DNA of 64,000 bases from Methanoplanus endosymbiosus (GTDB lineage: Archaea > Halobacteriota > Methanomicrobia > Methanomicrobiales > Methanomicrobiaceae), in assembly GCF_024662215.1 (NCBI RefSeq), contig NZ_CP096115.1:62001-126000 (forward strand), written 5' to 3'. This document shows positions 9,001-17,904 of the stretch, piece after piece (position 1 is the stretch's first letter; every line of letters begins with the position of its first letter). The notes below the pieces were generated by a model. That model did not search any database. It was not told the DNA's origin and saw only the letters and a program-made list of their open reading frames with translations. A program made the translations under genes and the position numbers.

Positions 9001-9660
9001 ATGTCAGAGAATAAGCAAAAAACCGGAAAAAAGGGTTCGGGAAATATGGATGAGATTGCCAAAACTATATTTGCACCGATATACCCTGTAATTGCAGAGA
9101 ATATAATCAGAAGATTTGGAATAAAAACAGGAATATGTATTGATCTCGGAAGCGGCCCTGCGTTGCTATCAATTGCAATTGCTGAAATGAGTGATCTCAG
9201 TGTAACCGCTCTTGATTATTCAAATGAAATGCATGAAGCAGCTTCCGGAAATATTGAAGAGGCGGGACTTTCAGACAGGATTACTCTCATGTGTGGCGAT
9301 GTCCACAATATCCCGCTTGATGACGATTATGCAGATCTGATAATCAGCCGTGGTTCAATGTTCTTCTGGGATGATATACATCAGGCATTTAAGGAGATAT
9401 ACCGCATCTTAAAACCGGGTGGTAAAACCTATATCGGCGGCGGGTTTGGGAACAAAGAGCTTTTTGAGAGTGTTTCTGCCAAAATGATCCGTAAAAATCC
9501 CAAATGGAAGGAGTTTAACAGGAAAAATATCTCTGAGGAGAATGTAACTCGCTTTAAAAATATGCTTGAAGATATAGGAGTGCCGGATTATGAAGTCATA
9601 CTTGGTGATGAGGGGTTCTGGATTATAATTTCAAAATCAGTGCCGGGAGTATTAAAATAA
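9001..9660 (+). CDS. Class I SAM-dependent methyltransferase
   Basis: A 219-aa soluble enzyme of the UbiE/Methyltransf_11 kind. Motif I is DLGSGPALLSIA (near residue 48), an acidic residue ends the next strand (VTALDYSNEM), motif III is around LMCGDVHNIPL, and motif IV follows in ADLIISRGSMFFW. RILKPGG is the usual post-motif turn. A good ribosome site (AAGGGAT, 8988-8994) lies six bases before the ATG. The substrate cannot be read from the sequence. Gene order upstream of the CGGC and sulfite-reductase-like genes hints at sulfur or metalloid chemistry, but gaps of about 150 bases argue against one tight operon. Confidence 0.85.
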   Translation: MSENKQKTGKKGSGNMDEIAKTIFAPIYPVIAENIIRRFGIKTGICIDLGSGPALLSIAIAEMSDLSVTALDYSNEMHEAASGNIEEAGLSDRITLMCGDVHNIPLDDDYADLIISRGSMFFWDDIHQAFKEIYRILKPGGKTYIGGGFGNKELFESVSAKMIRKNPKWKEFNRKNISEENVTRFKNMLEDIGVPDYEVILGDEGFWIIISKSVPGVLK

Positions 9661-9812
9661 ATCCGCAGAAAACATGAAATTAAATCTATATCAGGTGAAT
9701 TAATCCTGATACGAAAACCAGTTCTGTAACTTTTACCTGGTTGTCAGCAGGATGATTTTATGATATTGCTGAATAAATTGAAACAAAAGCGTTTTCCTGT
9801 CAGAAATAATAG

Positions 9813-10151
9813 ATGATGTTTATGAAAGTCGGAATTATACGCTGCCTGATGACTGAGGATATCTGCCCCGGAACAACGGATTTCAAAATTACAAAGGAAG
9901 GTAAGGGATCATTTCAGGAAACCGGACCTGTGGATATTGTGGGTTTTGTAACCTGCGGGGGATGTCCGGGCAAGAGGGCAATTCCAAGGGCAAAGATGCT
10001 TGTAGAGAGAGGTGCTGAGGCAATTGTATTTGCTTCCTGTATTTCAAAGGGAAATCCGATAGGCTATCCATGCCCGCATTATGCAAATATGAGGGATGCT
10101 GTAATCAAAGCAGTAGGGCCTGATATTAAAATTATTGAGTGGACACACTAA
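9813..10151 (+). CDS. CGGC-domain protein (putative metal binding)
   Basis: Small protein of 112 aa matching the CGGC-domain family, named for the motif seen here as FVTCGGCPGKRA. Other Cys residues occur in RCLMTEDICPG, FASCISKG and YPCPH, a pattern suited to binding a metal ion or Fe-S cluster. Function in the family is not established. Three in-frame ATGs lie at 9813, 9816 and 9822; none has a convincing ribosome site. The last (MKVGIIRC) matches the domain start best. It precedes the sulfite-reductase-like gene by about 95 bases on the same strand. Confidence 0.78.
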   Translation: MMFMKVGIIRCLMTEDICPGTTDFKITKEGKGSFQETGPVDIVGFVTCGGCPGKRAIPRAKMLVERGAEAIVFASCISKGNPIGYPCPHYANMRDAVIKAVGPDIKIIEWTH

Positions 10152-10247
10152 TGGATTTGTTATAGGGTTTGTTGCAGAATTTATTGACTGAAGATCGTGG
10201 CAGAAAGTGAAATTTAATACTATTAGCCTACCAATTTTTTTACAGTT

Positions 10248-11111
10248 ATGGTCTCCGAAGATAAAAAAGCAAAAAATTCCGGTATTCTAAGGCTTAAGGA
10301 ATCCGGAACCGTGTCACTGAGAGTGAAAACCGTTGCAGGAAAGCTCTCGTCATCCCAGTTAAAAGTGCTTTCAGAAATTGTTGATCAGTATGGTGATGGA
10401 TATATCTGTTCTACTGCAAGGCTTAATATTGAAATTCCGGGTATAGATAAATCCCTTGCAGATTCTGTAAGGGAAGAACTTTCAGTGGCTGATCTTGATG
10501 TGGGGAGTTCTAAATCTGAGGTCAGATCAATTGTTGCCTGCAAAGGCACTGTATGCCGGCATGGATGCTGTGATACATGGGCAATTGCAGAGAAACTCGA
10601 AGAGGAGCAGGGCGGCAGGAAGCTGCCAAGAAAACTGAAAATTGCCATTGCAGGATGCCCTAACAACTGTTCAAAGGTTCAGTTTAATGACATCGGTTTT
10701 ATGGGACATTTATACCCCTTCTTTGATGAAGATGCCTGCACACTCTGCGGTGCATGTGAAAAAGCCTGCAAAGAGAATGCATTAAAGATTGAGGATGAGA
10801 AACTTAATTTCAATCCGGAATTGTGTGTCGGCTGTGGAGACTGCATTAAAAAATGCAGCAGTGATGCGGTAAAGATCAGTGAAAGCGGACTTACACTTTA
10901 CCTTGGCGGAAGGGCAGGCAGGGAGATCTATATTGGTGAAGAGGCAGAAGGTCTTATTCCTGAAGATAAAATTCCGGAGATTACTGACTGTATAATCACT
11001 TACTTTGAAAATAATGCAGATATAGGTGAGAGGTTTGGCAGTATGATGGCACGCATTGGCAAAGGGAAAGTTTTTAATGATCTTGGTCTGCACTCCGGTG
11101 AGACCGGATAA
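10248..11111 (+). CDS. Small sirohaem/Fe-S sulfite reductase-like protein with two ferredoxin clusters
   Basis: Single-subunit protein (287 aa) built like methanogen dissimilatory sulfite-reductase-like proteins and the C-terminal half of F420-dependent sulfite reductase. An N-terminal ferredoxin-like half-domain (about 1-80) is followed by the sirohaem-[4Fe-4S] Cys set (C98 and C103 in ACKGTVCRHG; C137-x3-C141 in AGCPNNCSK). Inserted after it are two [4Fe-4S] ferredoxin motifs (CTLCGACEKAC at 164-174, CVGCGDCIKKC at 193-203). Expected role: electron transfer and six-electron reduction of sulfite, nitrite or a related substrate in the cytoplasm. No F420H2-oxidising domain is attached, so an external donor is needed. 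The start follows a TTTAATAC box by about 36 bases, which suggests a leaderless transcript. The link to the TauE exporters is inference. Confidence 0.85.
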   Translation: MVSEDKKAKNSGILRLKESGTVSLRVKTVAGKLSSSQLKVLSEIVDQYGDGYICSTARLNIEIPGIDKSLADSVREELSVADLDVGSSKSEVRSIVACKGTVCRHGCCDTWAIAEKLEEEQGGRKLPRKLKIAIAGCPNNCSKVQFNDIGFMGHLYPFFDEDACTLCGACEKACKENALKIEDEKLNFNPELCVGCGDCIKKCSSDAVKISESGLTLYLGGRAGREIYIGEEAEGLIPEDKIPEITDCIITYFENNADIGERFGSMMARIGKGKVFNDLGLHSGETG

Positions 11112-11139
11112 ATTAAATTTTTTTGATCTATAGATACTG

Positions 11140-11238
11140 TTGGACAACTACTTTTCCATGGACGATGAGGCAATTAAATTGGCCATTTGAATAATTTACT
11201 GCCTCAACATCACCCTGATATACTTGGAAATTGTCCAA
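11140..11238. repeat. 99-bp nested inverted repeat (hairpin or MITE-like element)
   Basis: Complementary pairs are nested. TTGGACAA (11140-11147) pairs with TTGTCCAA (11231-11238), TTTCCA (11153-11158) with TGGAAA (11225-11230), and GAGGCA (11167-11172) with TGCCTC (11200-11205), leaving a 27-base loop. The outer block is perfect. It lies between the sulfite-reductase-like gene and a transposase fragment, so it could be the collapsed ends of a lost insertion sequence, a MITE or a structured RNA. Confidence 0.45.
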
Positions 11239-11398
11239 TTGTCGGTTGATTTTTATTCGTGCAGCAGCCTTTATAATTGCTCATATTTACTTTATGTGTA
11301 TTTGGCACAGCCTGATTTATCAGTTGTATTAGTGCATAAAACTGGCTATGGTCATTCTGATCAGCAGAATATACAAGTAATACCTGGTAATGATCAGT

Positions 11399-11749
11399 CT
11401 ATTGCTGAATTGTCAGAGGGTTTTGTGAGTTCTCCGTCTGTGCCAATGAACCATAAAAGTCTTTAACTTCAGAGAGTAAGTTTATCCAGGAAGATTTTGA
11501 TTCTTCTATGTTTGAATTACAGTTTGGGCACTTATACTTTCCAATTCTAAGACTGCCCAAATTTTTCCTCGAATAGCTATTATGACCATTATGAACCATC
11601 TGATGGCCACATTTTTCACATTTTGGTGGATTTATTCTTCGAATTACAGAATTATGATCAAATACGTAATCATTGGAAAGATCTCCGAATATTTTAAAGA
11701 TGGACCCAACATAATTGTCATCATATAACTTCTCTTGAATTTGTACCAT
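11399..11749 (-). pseudogene. Transposase N-terminal fragment
   Basis: A 116-aa frame resembling the N-terminal zinc-ribbon region of archaeal transposases. It has two CxxC pairs, KCEKCGHQMVHNG and KYKCPNCN, followed by SWINLLSEVKDFYGSLAQ. Similarity appears to stop after that, and the frame ends within a short unrelated tail. No catalytic DDE domain follows in any minus-strand frame down to 11140. I read it as a remnant of a decayed IS. A small zinc-ribbon protein is a less likely alternative. Confidence 0.55.
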
Positions 11750-11960
11750 GTTGCTCTAAAATAGTATTGGTTGTACAAATATGAATATATTTCATTTTTA
11801 GGTTCAAAATAGCTGTACTTATCCTATCACTGATTTTTCAGACTGTGCCTGCAAACCATAATCATTATTACCTGTAAGACATTATATTAACTGAGCATCG
11901 CATATCAGAACAATTAATTATTTTGTATGGCATGAACTACACTAAATAGAGGGGATGCAG

Positions 11961-14900
11961 ATGAAAGGGGAAGATTCCACAATATCGATACTTTATGTTG
12001 ATGACGAACCAATGCTCCTTGACGTTGGAAAGCTTTACATTGAAAAATCCGGCAATTTTAATGTAACAACGGCTGAGGATGCCAAAGAAGGGTTAAATCT
12101 TTTAAATGATCAGAATTTTGACTGTATAATCTCAGATTTTCAGATGCCCGGAATGGACGGGATTGAATTTTTAAAACAATTCCGGCAGAGTGACAGCATT
12201 ACTCCTTTCATCATCTTCACCGGAAGAGGCCGTGAGGAGGTTGTCATTAATGCAATCAACAACGGCGCTGATTTCTATGTCCAGAAAGGCGGGGACCCTA
12301 AATCACAGTTTACTGACCTTCTGCACAAAGTAAAGCGTTCTGTCTCAGCCAGAAGTTATGAGAAAGAGCTGGCAAAGTCAGAGAGGAAATATAGGGACCT
12401 TGTAGAATATTCTCCAAATTTTATATACAGTTATGACTCTCAAAATCGTTTCAGAACGGCAAACCGCAGCCTTTGTGAATTTTTAGGTATGAGTGAAGGG
12501 GATATTATCAGCAAAAGATATGAGGAACTTGGTTTCCCAAAAGATACCTACGAATACCTCTATAAACTTCATGACAAAGTTTACCGGACAAAAGATGCTG
12601 TCAGGGCCGAATCTTCAATAACCATGCCGGACGGAAAGACATATCACTACAATGTGGTATTTGTCCCGGTATTTGATGAAATGGGTTCTGTTGTTGGAAT
12701 CAGGGGCAATAGTGCAGATATTACTGATAAAGTCAATGCAGAAAGAGAGCTTACTGAGAAGAACAATACTCTCTTAAAGCTTAATGAAGATCTTGCGGCA
12801 GCTGAGGAGGAAATGCGGCAGCAGATGGATGAGATATCCAGGGGGCAGCATACTCTGATGGAGACTAATCAGTACATGGAGAACCTCTTCAACAACTCTG
12901 CGTCTCTTGTCATAGTCTGGGATAGTGATCTTAAGATCACCAAAGCTAATGAGGCCGTTACAAATCTCACCGGAATTTCAGAAGGTGAGGTGACCGGGCT
13001 ATCTCTTGAAGAGATAATTACTCCTGAGAAGCAAAGTGAACTTAAGGAAAAATTAAGCGGCCTTACATCCGGGGAGTATATTAAAGGTTTTAATGTCCGG
13101 GTAAAATCTGCTTCCGGAGAAATAAGAACAATTCAGCTTGATGTCGCAGAGATCTTTGATTATTCCGGAAAGAAGATTGCCACAGTTGCCCAGGGTCAGG
13201 ATATAACGGATATTCTGGATTATCAGGAACTGCTCTTAAAGAAGAATGGGGAACTCAATCTTGCATATGAGGAGATTGCAGCCGCTGAAGAAGAACTCCG
13301 GCAGCAGATGGATGAGATAGTCTCTGCCCAGAAAATTATCCGTAAATCAGAGCAGAGAATGTCTGATTTCATCAATCTTCTTCCGGATCAGACCTTTGCA
13401 ATTGATAAAAAAGGTGAGGTTTTCGTATGGAATGCTGCAATGTCAGAGGCATATAGTAAGTCTGCTGAAGAGATGACCGGAAAATCAGGTTATGAATACT
13501 CCCGCTTTATTTATGGGTATGACCACCCTACCCTTGCTGATATTATTCTGAACTATGATGAAGATGCAATTAAACAGAATTACAGGTCATGCACATATGA
13601 AAACGGGAAGCTGGAAGGTTATGCCACTTTTAAAGATGTGAATGGTGAGGAGAAGACACTCTGGGGCATTGCAGCACTTCTCTACAATGAAGATGGAGAG
13701 GTAGAAGGGGCAATTGAGACTTTCAGGGATATAACTGTCATTGAGAAAAACAGGAACGAGCTTGAGCTCCGGAATGAGGATCTTGCAGCTGCTGAAGAGG
13801 AGATCAGGCAGCAGATGGGTGAGATTGCCAAATCAGAGCATGCACTTGCCGAAACTAATCAGTATATGGATAATCTCTTCAATAATTCAGCATCCCTTGT
13901 GATTATATTTGGCGCTGATTTCCGGATTACAAAGGCAAACGGAGCTGTTGTAAACCTCACCGGAATTGAGGAGAGTGAACTTAAGAAGCTCTGTTTTGAT
14001 GATCTTATATCTCCTGAGAAGAAGAGGGAACTTTTCTTAAAGATGGATGAAACTGAGAGAGGTAAGCATATAACCGGTTTTGAAATCCCGCTGAAATCCC
14101 CATCCGGAGAAATGAGGACAATCTCATGGGATTTTGCACAGATCTTTGATAATTCCGGAAGGCATATCTCAACGAGTGCCCAGGGTCAGGATATAACAAA
14201 TGTTCTGGAATATCAGGAACGGCTCTTAAATAAGAATGAGGAGCTTAATCTGGCAAATGAGGAGATCGCTGCATCTGAGGAAGAACTCCGGCAGCAGATG
14301 GATGAGATTGCCATTGCCCAGAGGATTATTCTGAAATCAGAACGAAGAATGTCCGCTCTCGTAAACCTTCTTCCTGATCCCACTTTTGCCATTGATAAAG
14401 ATGGGGATATTATCCTCTGGAATGCTTCAATGGCAACGATATATGAACATTCTGCTGAAGAGATGCTGGGTAAAAATAACCGTTCACTGTCAGAATTTGT
14501 ATATGGTTATGATCGTCCAACGCTTGCTGACATTATACTGAATTATGATGAAGCTCTGGTGAAGAAGTATTATAAGACATATTCATACAATGGCGGGAAA
14601 CTGGAAGTTTATGTCACTTTTAAGGATGTGAATGGTGAAGAAAAAACACTCTGGTGCATTGCTTCATTATTATACAATCAGGACGGTGGAGTTGAAGGTG
14701 CAGTTGAGACCTTCAGGGATATAACTGCAATTGAGAAGAACACGGCTGAGCTTGAGGGCCGGAATGAAGACCTTGCGGCTGCTGAGGAGGAGATCAGGCA
14801 GCAGATGGATGAGATTGTTACTGCACATGAACTGCTCTTAACATCTGAAAATCTCTACAGGGCAATATTTGAAAATACCGGCACTGCTACTATGATAATC

Positions 14901-16598
14901 GGGGAAAACAATGAAATTTCTCTTGTTAACAGTGAATTTGAGAAGCTGAGCGGATATACGGCGGCTGAACTTAACAGTAAGGAATGGATGGATTTTGTCC
15001 ATCCTGCTGATCAGGCTAAAGTCTTTGAAAGGTACGCAAAAAGAAGGGAGTCAGGAGATTCAGATCTGCCAAAGCATTATGAATTTAAGTTTGTTGACCG
15101 GAAAGGTGATATCCACAATATATGCCTCACTGCCGGATATTCTGATAAGACAAAGCAGATTGTTGTATCGCTCAATGACATCTCTGCGATAAACCGTGTG
15201 AACCGTGCCCTTTGTGAGAGTGAGGAGAAGTTCAGGCTGATCTTTGAAAACTCGCCGCTTGGCAAATTCCATTTCAGTGCAGATGGCAAAATTACGGCAT
15301 ACAACGATATATTTGCAGATATTATCTCTATTCCTGCCGGATCAATGGAAGATGTGGATGTGTCTGTAATTGCCAACAGGTGTATAAATTCTGCTATAGA
15401 TGAAATTATAAATGGTAATGCTGAGAGGTCTGATCAGGAGTGTGTGATTAAGGCCGGTGATAAAAAGACCTATGTGAGGGTTATAATTGCTCCGCTTAAA
15501 GGCAGTAAGGGCAGGATTAAAGGTGGTATAGGGATAATTGAGGATATAACCGAGAAGAGAAAGGCCGAGGAAGAGCAGAGGAGATTTAAGGTAATATTTG
15601 ACAAGGCAAATTACGGCTCGGTTATCGCCGATCTAAATGGGAATATTGTATATAATAATAAATATTTTGCTGATGTCCACGGTTATTCTCCGGAGGAATT
15701 AACAGGTAATAACCTTAAAAATCTTCACCATGATGGAGGAGATCTTTCACTGCCGGAATTTATGGGTACGATAATTGAAGAGGGTGAATTCGGTGCTGAG
15801 GAACTCTGGCACAGGAATAGGGCAGAGGAGAGATTCCCGATGCTTGTAAATGGTATCCTTCTCAGAGATGATGATGATATTCCGGAGTACATTGCTGCTA
15901 CTGCAATTGATATATCTGATCGAAAAAGGCAGGAGGAGAGTCTCTCAGTTGTCAATAAGAAGTTAAAGATTCTCTCCGGCATTACCCGTCATGATATTCT
16001 AAATCAGATCTCGGCTCTCAGCAGTTATATTGAGCTTACGAAGGAGACTGGAGATGGTTTGCCTCTGCCGGAATATCTGGGACGTATGGAGAGTGCTGCC
16101 TCAACTGTAAGACAGCAGATCGAATTTACACGCGAATATGAGGAACTGGGTGTAAATGAACCTCTCTGGATAGATGTTTCTGAGATGACTGAAAAACCAT
16201 GCAGTTTAAACACCAGTGGTATTGAGATTATCAATGAGTGCAGCGGGCTGATGATATATGCTGATCAGATGCTTGAGAAGGTCTTTTACAATCTTTTAGA
16301 TAATACAATACGCTATGGGGTTGGTGCAGATAAAATCAGGGTGCACTATAAGCCGGCTGACGGCGGTGTTGTAATATTATGGGAGGACAATGGTCATGGT
16401 ATTGCGGAAGGTAAAAAGGAGAGGATTTTTGACAGGAAGTTTGGAGATAATACGGGATATGGACTTTTCCTGAGCAGGGAAATTCTCTCAATTACCGGCA
16501 TAACTATTAAGGAGACCGGAGAACCCGGCAGGGGAGCCAGATTTGAGATCTCTGTTCCTTCCGGGAATTTCAGGATTGAACAGATCACAGGGATGTAG
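11961..16598 (+). CDS. Giant receiver/8-PAS sensor histidine kinase
   Basis: Cytoplasmic signal-transduction protein of 1545 aa with no membrane segments. Order: receiver domain (about 1-125; YVDDEP acidic pair, SDFQMPGMDG phosphoacceptor Asp), then eight PAS domains (about 145-1320), then the kinase. The last has the phosphoacceptor His in ITRHDILNQI (codon 15990-15992), an N box (NLLDNTIRYG) and G boxes (EDNGHGI, GYGLFL). PAS2-3 and PAS4-5 are a 990-bp tandem duplication. Five copies of a coiled-coil linker (AAAEEE(I/L/M)RQQMDEI type) separate PAS domains. ATG 11961 is preferred over 11955 because GAGGGG at 11949-11954 is then correctly spaced. The N-terminal receiver suggests it is controlled by another kinase; ligands and outputs are unknown. 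Confidence 0.9.
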   Translation: MKGEDSTISILYVDDEPMLLDVGKLYIEKSGNFNVTTAEDAKEGLNLLNDQNFDCIISDFQMPGMDGIEFLKQFRQSDSITPFIIFTGRGREEVVINAINNGADFYVQKGGDPKSQFTDLLHKVKRSVSARSYEKELAKSERKYRDLVEYSPNFIYSYDSQNRFRTANRSLCEFLGMSEGDIISKRYEELGFPKDTYEYLYKLHDKVYRTKDAVRAESSITMPDGKTYHYNVVFVPVFDEMGSVVGIRGNSADITDKVNAERELTEKNNTLLKLNEDLAAAEEEMRQQMDEISRGQHTLMETNQYMENLFNNSASLVIVWDSDLKITKANEAVTNLTGISEGEVTGLSLEEIITPEKQSELKEKLSGLTSGEYIKGFNVRVKSASGEIRTIQLDVAEIFDYSGKKIATVAQGQDITDILDYQELLLKKNGELNLAYEEIAAAEEELRQQMDEIVSAQKIIRKSEQRMSDFINLLPDQTFAIDKKGEVFVWNAAMSEAYSKSAEEMTGKSGYEYSRFIYGYDHPTLADIILNYDEDAIKQNYRSCTYENGKLEGYATFKDVNGEEKTLWGIAALLYNEDGEVEGAIETFRDITVIEKNRNELELRNEDLAAAEEEIRQQMGEIAKSEHALAETNQYMDNLFNNSASLVIIFGADFRITKANGAVVNLTGIEESELKKLCFDDLISPEKKRELFLKMDETERGKHITGFEIPLKSPSGEMRTISWDFAQIFDNSGRHISTSAQGQDITNVLEYQERLLNKNEELNLANEEIAASEEELRQQMDEIAIAQRIILKSERRMSALVNLLPDPTFAIDKDGDIILWNASMATIYEHSAEEMLGKNNRSLSEFVYGYDRPTLADIILNYDEALVKKYYKTYSYNGGKLEVYVTFKDVNGEEKTLWCIASLLYNQDGGVEGAVETFRDITAIEKNTAELEGRNEDLAAAEEEIRQQMDEIVTAHELLLTSENLYRAIFENTGTATMIIGENNEISLVNSEFEKLSGYTAAELNSKEWMDFVHPADQAKVFERYAKRRESGDSDLPKHYEFKFVDRKGDIHNICLTAGYSDKTKQIVVSLNDISAINRVNRALCESEEKFRLIFENSPLGKFHFSADGKITAYNDIFADIISIPAGSMEDVDVSVIANRCINSAIDEIINGNAERSDQECVIKAGDKKTYVRVIIAPLKGSKGRIKGGIGIIEDITEKRKAEEEQRRFKVIFDKANYGSVIADLNGNIVYNNKYFADVHGYSPEELTGNNLKNLHHDGGDLSLPEFMGTIIEEGEFGAEELWHRNRAEERFPMLVNGILLRDDDDIPEYIAATAIDISDRKRQEESLSVVNKKLKILSGITRHDILNQISALSSYIELTKETGDGLPLPEYLGRMESAASTVRQQIEFTREYEELGVNEPLWIDVSEMTEKPCSLNTSGIEIINECSGLMIYADQMLEKVFYNLLDNTIRYGVGADKIRVHYKPADGGVVILWEDNGHGIAEGKKERIFDRKFGDNTGYGLFLSREILSITGITIKETGEPGRGARFEISVPSGNFRIEQITGM
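12795..14774 (+). repeat. Two tandem 990-bp units inside the PAS kinase gene
   Basis: Coiled-coil/PAS/coiled-coil/PAS units start at 12795 and 13785, and a third linker start lies at 14775. The offset is exactly 990 bases each time (330 codons). Matching landmarks include NLFNNSASLVI at both PAS2 and PAS4, and NLLPD..FAIDK at PAS3 and PAS5. Divergence between units shows that the duplication is not recent. Confidence 0.8.
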
Positions 16599-16695
16599 GA
16601 ATATCTACCGTCCGGGCGCTGTGAAAAATATCCGGCTTTGTATAATATTTGTGTGGTATTATTTATCTCATAAACCAGGATGTTGTTTTATTCCG

Positions 16696-17121
16696 TCAGG
16701 ATGTCCTGATAATATTTTCAATTACTCTGAAATAACTTTCTGCACGGTTTAAGGCGTTTATTACTTCTGTATCAGAAATTACTCCTGCCTGATCATAAAC
16801 GAGGGAATGTCTTTTTCTTCTCATTCTGTCCAGTTGCAGGGACCATTTTTTTTCAATGTGAATCTCTGCATATTTTACTACAGCTACATGCTGATTTGAA
16901 CCGGAGGGTCTGAATCCATTATGGAACATAAGTGCCCGTGTTGCCTGAAGCATTGAATTATATGCTATATTATATGCCCAGTCAGGATCAATCTCCAGAA
17001 GTGAGAGTGCCGTTCTGAGATCGCGTTCTGAAAGTTTTATTGCATCTTCAACTTTCCTGGGATCATACTTTAACTCTTTTATTATGCCCTTTTTCAGCAA
17101 TTCATAATTATCCGTAATCAT
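16696..17121 (-). CDS. HEPN-domain protein (toxin of an MNT-HEPN pair)
   Basis: All-helical protein of 141 aa of the HEPN superfamily. It includes RMRRKRHSLVYD near residue 107, a form of the R-x4-6-H ribonuclease motif. Its ATG overlaps the TGA of the upstream nucleotidyltransferase gene (shared ATGA, 17118-17121), so the two are translationally coupled. In characterised HEPN/MNT systems the HEPN protein is an RNase toxin silenced when the MNT partner attaches AMP units near the active site. The role here follows from family knowledge and gene order. A defence or stress function is inferred. Confidence 0.8.
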   Translation of the reverse strand: MITDNYELLKKGIIKELKYDPRKVEDAIKLSERDLRTALSLLEIDPDWAYNIAYNSMLQATRALMFHNGFRPSGSNQHVAVVKYAEIHIEKKWSLQLDRMRRKRHSLVYDQAGVISDTEVINALNRAESYFRVIENIIRTS

Positions 17122-17672
17122 ACCTTCAGTTCAATTATTTTTCCGGATTTTATCTCTGAGATAAAGGGGTCCCCTGAGTTCTCTCTGGATTTATATTCTT
17201 TTTCTGTCATCAGGATATAATTAATTTCACGCCCTGTTTTTTCTTCAAGCACTGAAATGGTCTCAATTAATAAATCTTCATTCACATCACCAATTACCAT
17301 TAGATCAATATCACTGTCGGGCCCAAAATTCCCCTGTGCATATGATCCAAATATAAATGTCCGGTTTATTCCTTTTAATTCTGTTAAATCTTCAGAGATC
17401 ATGCTGCCTGCTCCGGCGGTTTTCATGAATACTGATTTTAACTCATTGTACAGTGGAAATGATTTATTAACGGAATAATACTTCTGTTTTCCTCTCCACA
17501 AACTCTTTAATAAACCAATACCTTCGAGATTATTTAATTCTCTTCTGACTGAATTGACATTGTCGCCGGTTTCTCTTGCAATTTCCCGGAGATATTTATC
17601 TATGTCCGGATTAAGAAGAAACAGGCTTAGAATATCCACTCTTGTTCCTGAGGAAAACAGGTTTATAAGCAT
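17118..17672 (-). CDS. HTH-fused minimal nucleotidyltransferase (MNT antitoxin type)
   Basis: A 184-aa protein with an N-terminal winged helix-turn-helix (about 1-75; YLREIARETGDNVNSVRREL as recognition region) joined to a minimal nucleotidyltransferase domain. The latter has GSYAQGNFGPDSDIDLMVIG near residue 100, which contains the GS and D-x-D catalytic signature. It would transfer AMP from ATP to the partner HEPN protein, blocking its RNase activity. The fused HTH suggests that the protein also represses its own promoter. No ribosome site is visible. A TATA-like box at 17713-17719 on the minus strand fits a short leader. Confidence 0.8.
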   Translation of the reverse strand: MLINLFSSGTRVDILSLFLLNPDIDKYLREIARETGDNVNSVRRELNNLEGIGLLKSLWRGKQKYYSVNKSFPLYNELKSVFMKTAGAGSMISEDLTELKGINRTFIFGSYAQGNFGPDSDIDLMVIGDVNEDLLIETISVLEEKTGREINYILMTEKEYKSRENSGDPFISEIKSGKIIELKV

Positions 17673-17712
17673 AGTTAGTAATGGTATTGTGTATTAAAAA
17701 AGTATTCTATTG

Positions 17713-17719
17713 TATAAAA
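17713..17719 (-). promoter_or_regulatory. TATA-like box for the HTH-MNT/HEPN operon
   Basis: Minus-strand TTTTATA lies 41 bases upstream of the ATG at 17672. The surrounding 17681-17755 stretch repeats the core GTATTGT or GTATTCT several times (17684, 17702, and again near 17748). That pattern is compatible with binding of the operon's own HTH protein; it is suggestive only. Confidence 0.4.
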
Positions 17720-17904
17720 TATTTATACTGTTGTGTGAGTATTGTAAACATCAGGTGTTGTGCTTAGACATCCCCCAATGATTACAGTCGCAGGCTTTCC
17801 GCCTGCTTTTTTCGTAAACAATTTTTGTGATGATTTCTCCGGGCATTTATGCTCAGGTTATCTCTGCCGGAATTTTATCTCTTTTATTGCCGGATTGTTC
17901 TGTA

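Noticed and set aside
11224-11466. Plus-strand 80-aa frame opposite the transposase fragment
   Set aside because: No recognisable domain, no ribosome site, and it overlaps the better supported minus-strand zinc-ribbon remnant.
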